6,867 nucleotides of DNA from JAAZNO01 sp012798275 (GTDB lineage Bacteria; Chloroflexota; Anaerolineae; B4-G1; SLSP01), in the NCBI GenBank assembly GCA_035347995.1, contig DAOPQD010000134.1, forward strand, positions 1 to 6,867, read 5' to 3'. Positions 5,506-6,867 of this stretch are shown one piece after another. Below the pieces are notes generated by a model that was not told the DNA's origin, did not search any database, and saw only the letters and a program-made list of their open reading frames with translations. Position 1 is the stretch's first letter; each line of letters begins with the position of its first letter. Position numbers and translations under genes: made by a program.

Positions 5506-6681
5506 ATGACCAGCGAGACCGCCATCAAAGCCCTGGTGGTAGATGATGAAGTGATTCCCAACAGCCTGGTGCAGCTGCAATTGGAGCAACTTGGCTACAC
5601 GGTAATCGGCAACGCCTACGATGGGCCGGAAGCCGTGCGGCTCACCCAAGAGCTACGTCCCGACGTTGTGGTGATGGATTTGCGGATGATGGATCCCGCG
5701 ACCGGGAAAGACGATCACACCGCCGGGTTGAAAGCGGCCGCAGCAATTCAACAGGTCTGCCCCACCCCCGTCGTTGTCGTCACCGCCTACGAATCCCCAG
5801 AACTCGTCCAGCAAGCAAGTTCTATTGGTGTGGGAGCCTATCTGGTCAAGCCGACCCGCGAGAGAGACCTCGAACGGGCGATCACCATCGCGCTGGCGCG
5901 TTTTCGGGATTTCATGGAGCTGCAACGCCTGCATACCGAGCTGGAGCTCTACAATGCGGAGCTGGATGCGTTTGCCGGCACGGTCGCCCAGGGGCTGAAA
6001 GCACCGCTCAAGAAGATCATCGCCTACATCGAGACTCTGCTTCGGGAGCCGCAGGCAGACTCAGATCAGACCGTCGCAGAACAGATACGGGTGATTAACC
6101 GCGAAAGTTACACCATCCTGAACATCAGCAAAGAGCTGCTGCTGCGAGCCCGGTTACGGCAAACGGGCAACATTGAAGTCCAGCCGCTGGACATGTCGGA
6201 AATCGTCAAGAGTGCCCTTCGACGGCTGCAAGGGCTGCGCGACTGGCAGGAAATCGAGGTGAGCCTCCCCGGCAGCTGGCCGACCGCCGAAGGATACGAG
6301 CCGTGGGTAGAGGAAATCTGGGTGAGCCTGCTCAGCAACGCCGTCAGCCATGGCTTGCCGGAGCAACCGCCTTTCCGCATTGAAATCGGCGCGGAAACGC
6401 TTCCGCAGAACATGATCCGCTTTTGGGTGCGCGACTTCGGCCCCGGCGTGCCGGAGGAGCGCCAGCGACAACTGTTCACGCCACTCACGCCCCTCTCGAT
6501 GGCGCAGGGAACGGGAGTGGGGCTAGACCTGGTGCAGTATCTGGTAGAGCGCATGGGAGGCGTGGTCGGCGTCATCAGCCCCGTGCCGGCGTCTGACCCG
6601 ACGGCCGCCTGCGGCAGCCTGTTCTTCTTCACCCTTCCAGAGTCCGCCAATGCTTATCCTCCCTACCGCAATAACGTGTGA
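5506..6681 (+). CDS. Receiver domain fused to a degenerate (pseudo) histidine-kinase module
   Basis: Residues 1-135 of this 391-residue protein are a complete receiver domain: acidic pocket D13/D14, phospho-acceptor D58 (VVVMDLRM), T93 and K115 (AYLVKP). The beta3-alpha3 loop is longer than usual (MMDPATGKDDHTAG). GAYLVKP...DLERAITIALARF resembles ANTAR-type regulators such as PdtaR, but no ANTAR domain follows. A helical linker leads into a HisKA-like domain (about 150-215) where the expected H-box reads FAGTVAQGLKAPL: the phospho-acceptor His is Q162 (CAG, 5989-5991). The HATPase domain (about 262-380) keeps N278 (LLSNAVSHG), D310 and both glycines of DFGPG, and GTGVGL (335-340), but has S274 and F311 where Asn is usual. 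It should bind ATP yet cannot autophosphorylate at the normal site. ATG 5506 has AGGAG seven bases upstream; the open frame begins earlier, inside the kinase gene. Likely phosphorylated at D58 by that kinase; output unknown. Confidence 0.9.
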   Translation: MTSETAIKALVVDDEVIPNSLVQLQLEQLGYTVIGNAYDGPEAVRLTQELRPDVVVMDLRMMDPATGKDDHTAGLKAAAAIQQVCPTPVVVVTAYESPELVQQASSIGVGAYLVKPTRERDLERAITIALARFRDFMELQRLHTELELYNAELDAFAGTVAQGLKAPLKKIIAYIETLLREPQADSDQTVAEQIRVINRESYTILNISKELLLRARLRQTGNIEVQPLDMSEIVKSALRRLQGLRDWQEIEVSLPGSWPTAEGYEPWVEEIWVSLLSNAVSHGLPEQPPFRIEIGAETLPQNMIRFWVRDFGPGVPEERQRQLFTPLTPLSMAQGTGVGLDLVQYLVERMGGVVGVISPVPASDPTAACGSLFFFTLPESANAYPPYRNNV

Positions 6682-6756
6682 AAATGTGAACGTGCCCAGG
6701 TGTGAAGGTGGAAACGTAAGTGATTCGCTGATTCGTGAAATTCGGGTTCATTCGGG
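6677..6756. repeat. Degenerate short repeats after the last gene
   Basis: TGTGAA occurs at 6677-6682, 6685-6690 and 6701-6706, the first overlapping the stop codon of the preceding gene. Then TGATTCG is repeated exactly at 6721-6727 and 6729-6735, and ATTCGGG at 6740-6746 and 6750-6756, giving four ATTCG units at 8-10-base spacing. This looks like decayed simple-sequence or intergenic repeat DNA, with no coding signal and no terminator. Confidence 0.55.
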
Positions 6757-6773
6757 GCCATTTTTGCAGGAGA

Positions 6774-6840
6774 CGCCAGGTGCTGGCGCACATCATCCAA
6801 GGCTGAAAATGTGCGGTAACTGTTCAGCCCGGCGCCAGGT
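6774..6840. other. Cluster of inverted and direct repeats at the right edge
   Basis: CGCCAG (6774-6779) and CTGGCG (6783-6788) form a perfect 6-bp stem with a three-base loop. GGCTGAA (6801-6807) and TTCAGCC (6823-6829) form a second stem around 15 bases. The octamer CGCCAGGT occurs at 6774-6781 and again at 6833-6840. No T-tract follows either stem. It may be a regulatory region for a gene beyond the window or the edge of a mobile-element remnant; the sequence shown cannot decide. Confidence 0.35.
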
Positions 6841-6867
6841 AGCCAGACGGCGATGAATGAACCTTTG

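Noticed and set aside
6774..6788. Stem CGCCAG/CTGGCG as a terminator for the two-component operon
   Set aside because: No T-tract follows and the stem is only six pairs, so it is not a convincing intrinsic terminator.
6650..6856. 68-codon open frame at the right end
   Set aside because: It starts inside the REC-pseudokinase gene in another frame and consists largely of degenerate repeats, with no ribosome site.
1..6867. CRISPR array, tRNA or rRNA genes, prophage or toxin-antitoxin modules
   Set aside because: No regularly spaced long repeats, no cloverleaf-like or rRNA-like sequence and no phage or toxin protein signatures were seen on either strand.

Overview
The window looks like a fairly GC-rich bacterial chromosome segment. 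All seven supported genes lie on the + strand, with short intergenic gaps and clear Shine-Dalgarno sequences. The gene content (THEP1-type NTPase, a Band-7/SPFH protein with an Ala/Gly-rich linker, a PAS-GAF-HisKA_2 kinase, degenerate short repeats between genes) is what I would expect of a Chloroflexota member such as an Anaerolineae/Caldilineae relative. That placement is an inference from protein style, and no marker gene is present to prove it.

Layout. (1) 1-73: the edge of a G/C-rich hairpin repeat and the leader of the first gene. (2) 74-607: a THEP1-family nucleoside-triphosphatase starting at TTG. (3) 608-2420: a two-gene unit with its own probable promoter, encoding a small alpha-helical protein of unknown function and an SPFH/Band-7 protein ending in a SHOCT-like helical hairpin; a strong intrinsic terminator closes it. 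(4) 2421-3656: a methionine sulfoxide reductase operon, msrA-msrB, with a near-consensus sigma-70 promoter, an inverted repeat touching the -35 box, a 5'-UTR hairpin and a long-stem intrinsic terminator. (5) 3657-6681: a two-component pair with its own promoter. The first protein is a PAS-GAF-HisKA_2-HATPase histidine kinase. The second has a receiver domain resembling those of ANTAR regulators, fused to a histidine-kinase-like module whose phospho-accepting His is replaced by Gln. (6) 6682-6867: non-coding sequence with short degenerate repeats and inverted repeats. No gap reaches 300 bases.

How the genes may work together. MsrA and MsrB repair the S and R epimers of oxidised methionine. The SPFH protein and its helical neighbour probably form a membrane-associated assembly. 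The kinase/receiver pair resembles the PdtaS/PdtaR arrangement (HisKA_2 kinase plus ANTAR-type regulator), but the RNA-binding ANTAR output is missing and a probably catalytically altered kinase module takes its place. This last pair is the most unusual thing in the window. The msr and kinase promoters share the same -35 hexamer and the same 16-base spacer, which leaves open, but does not prove, a regulatory link.
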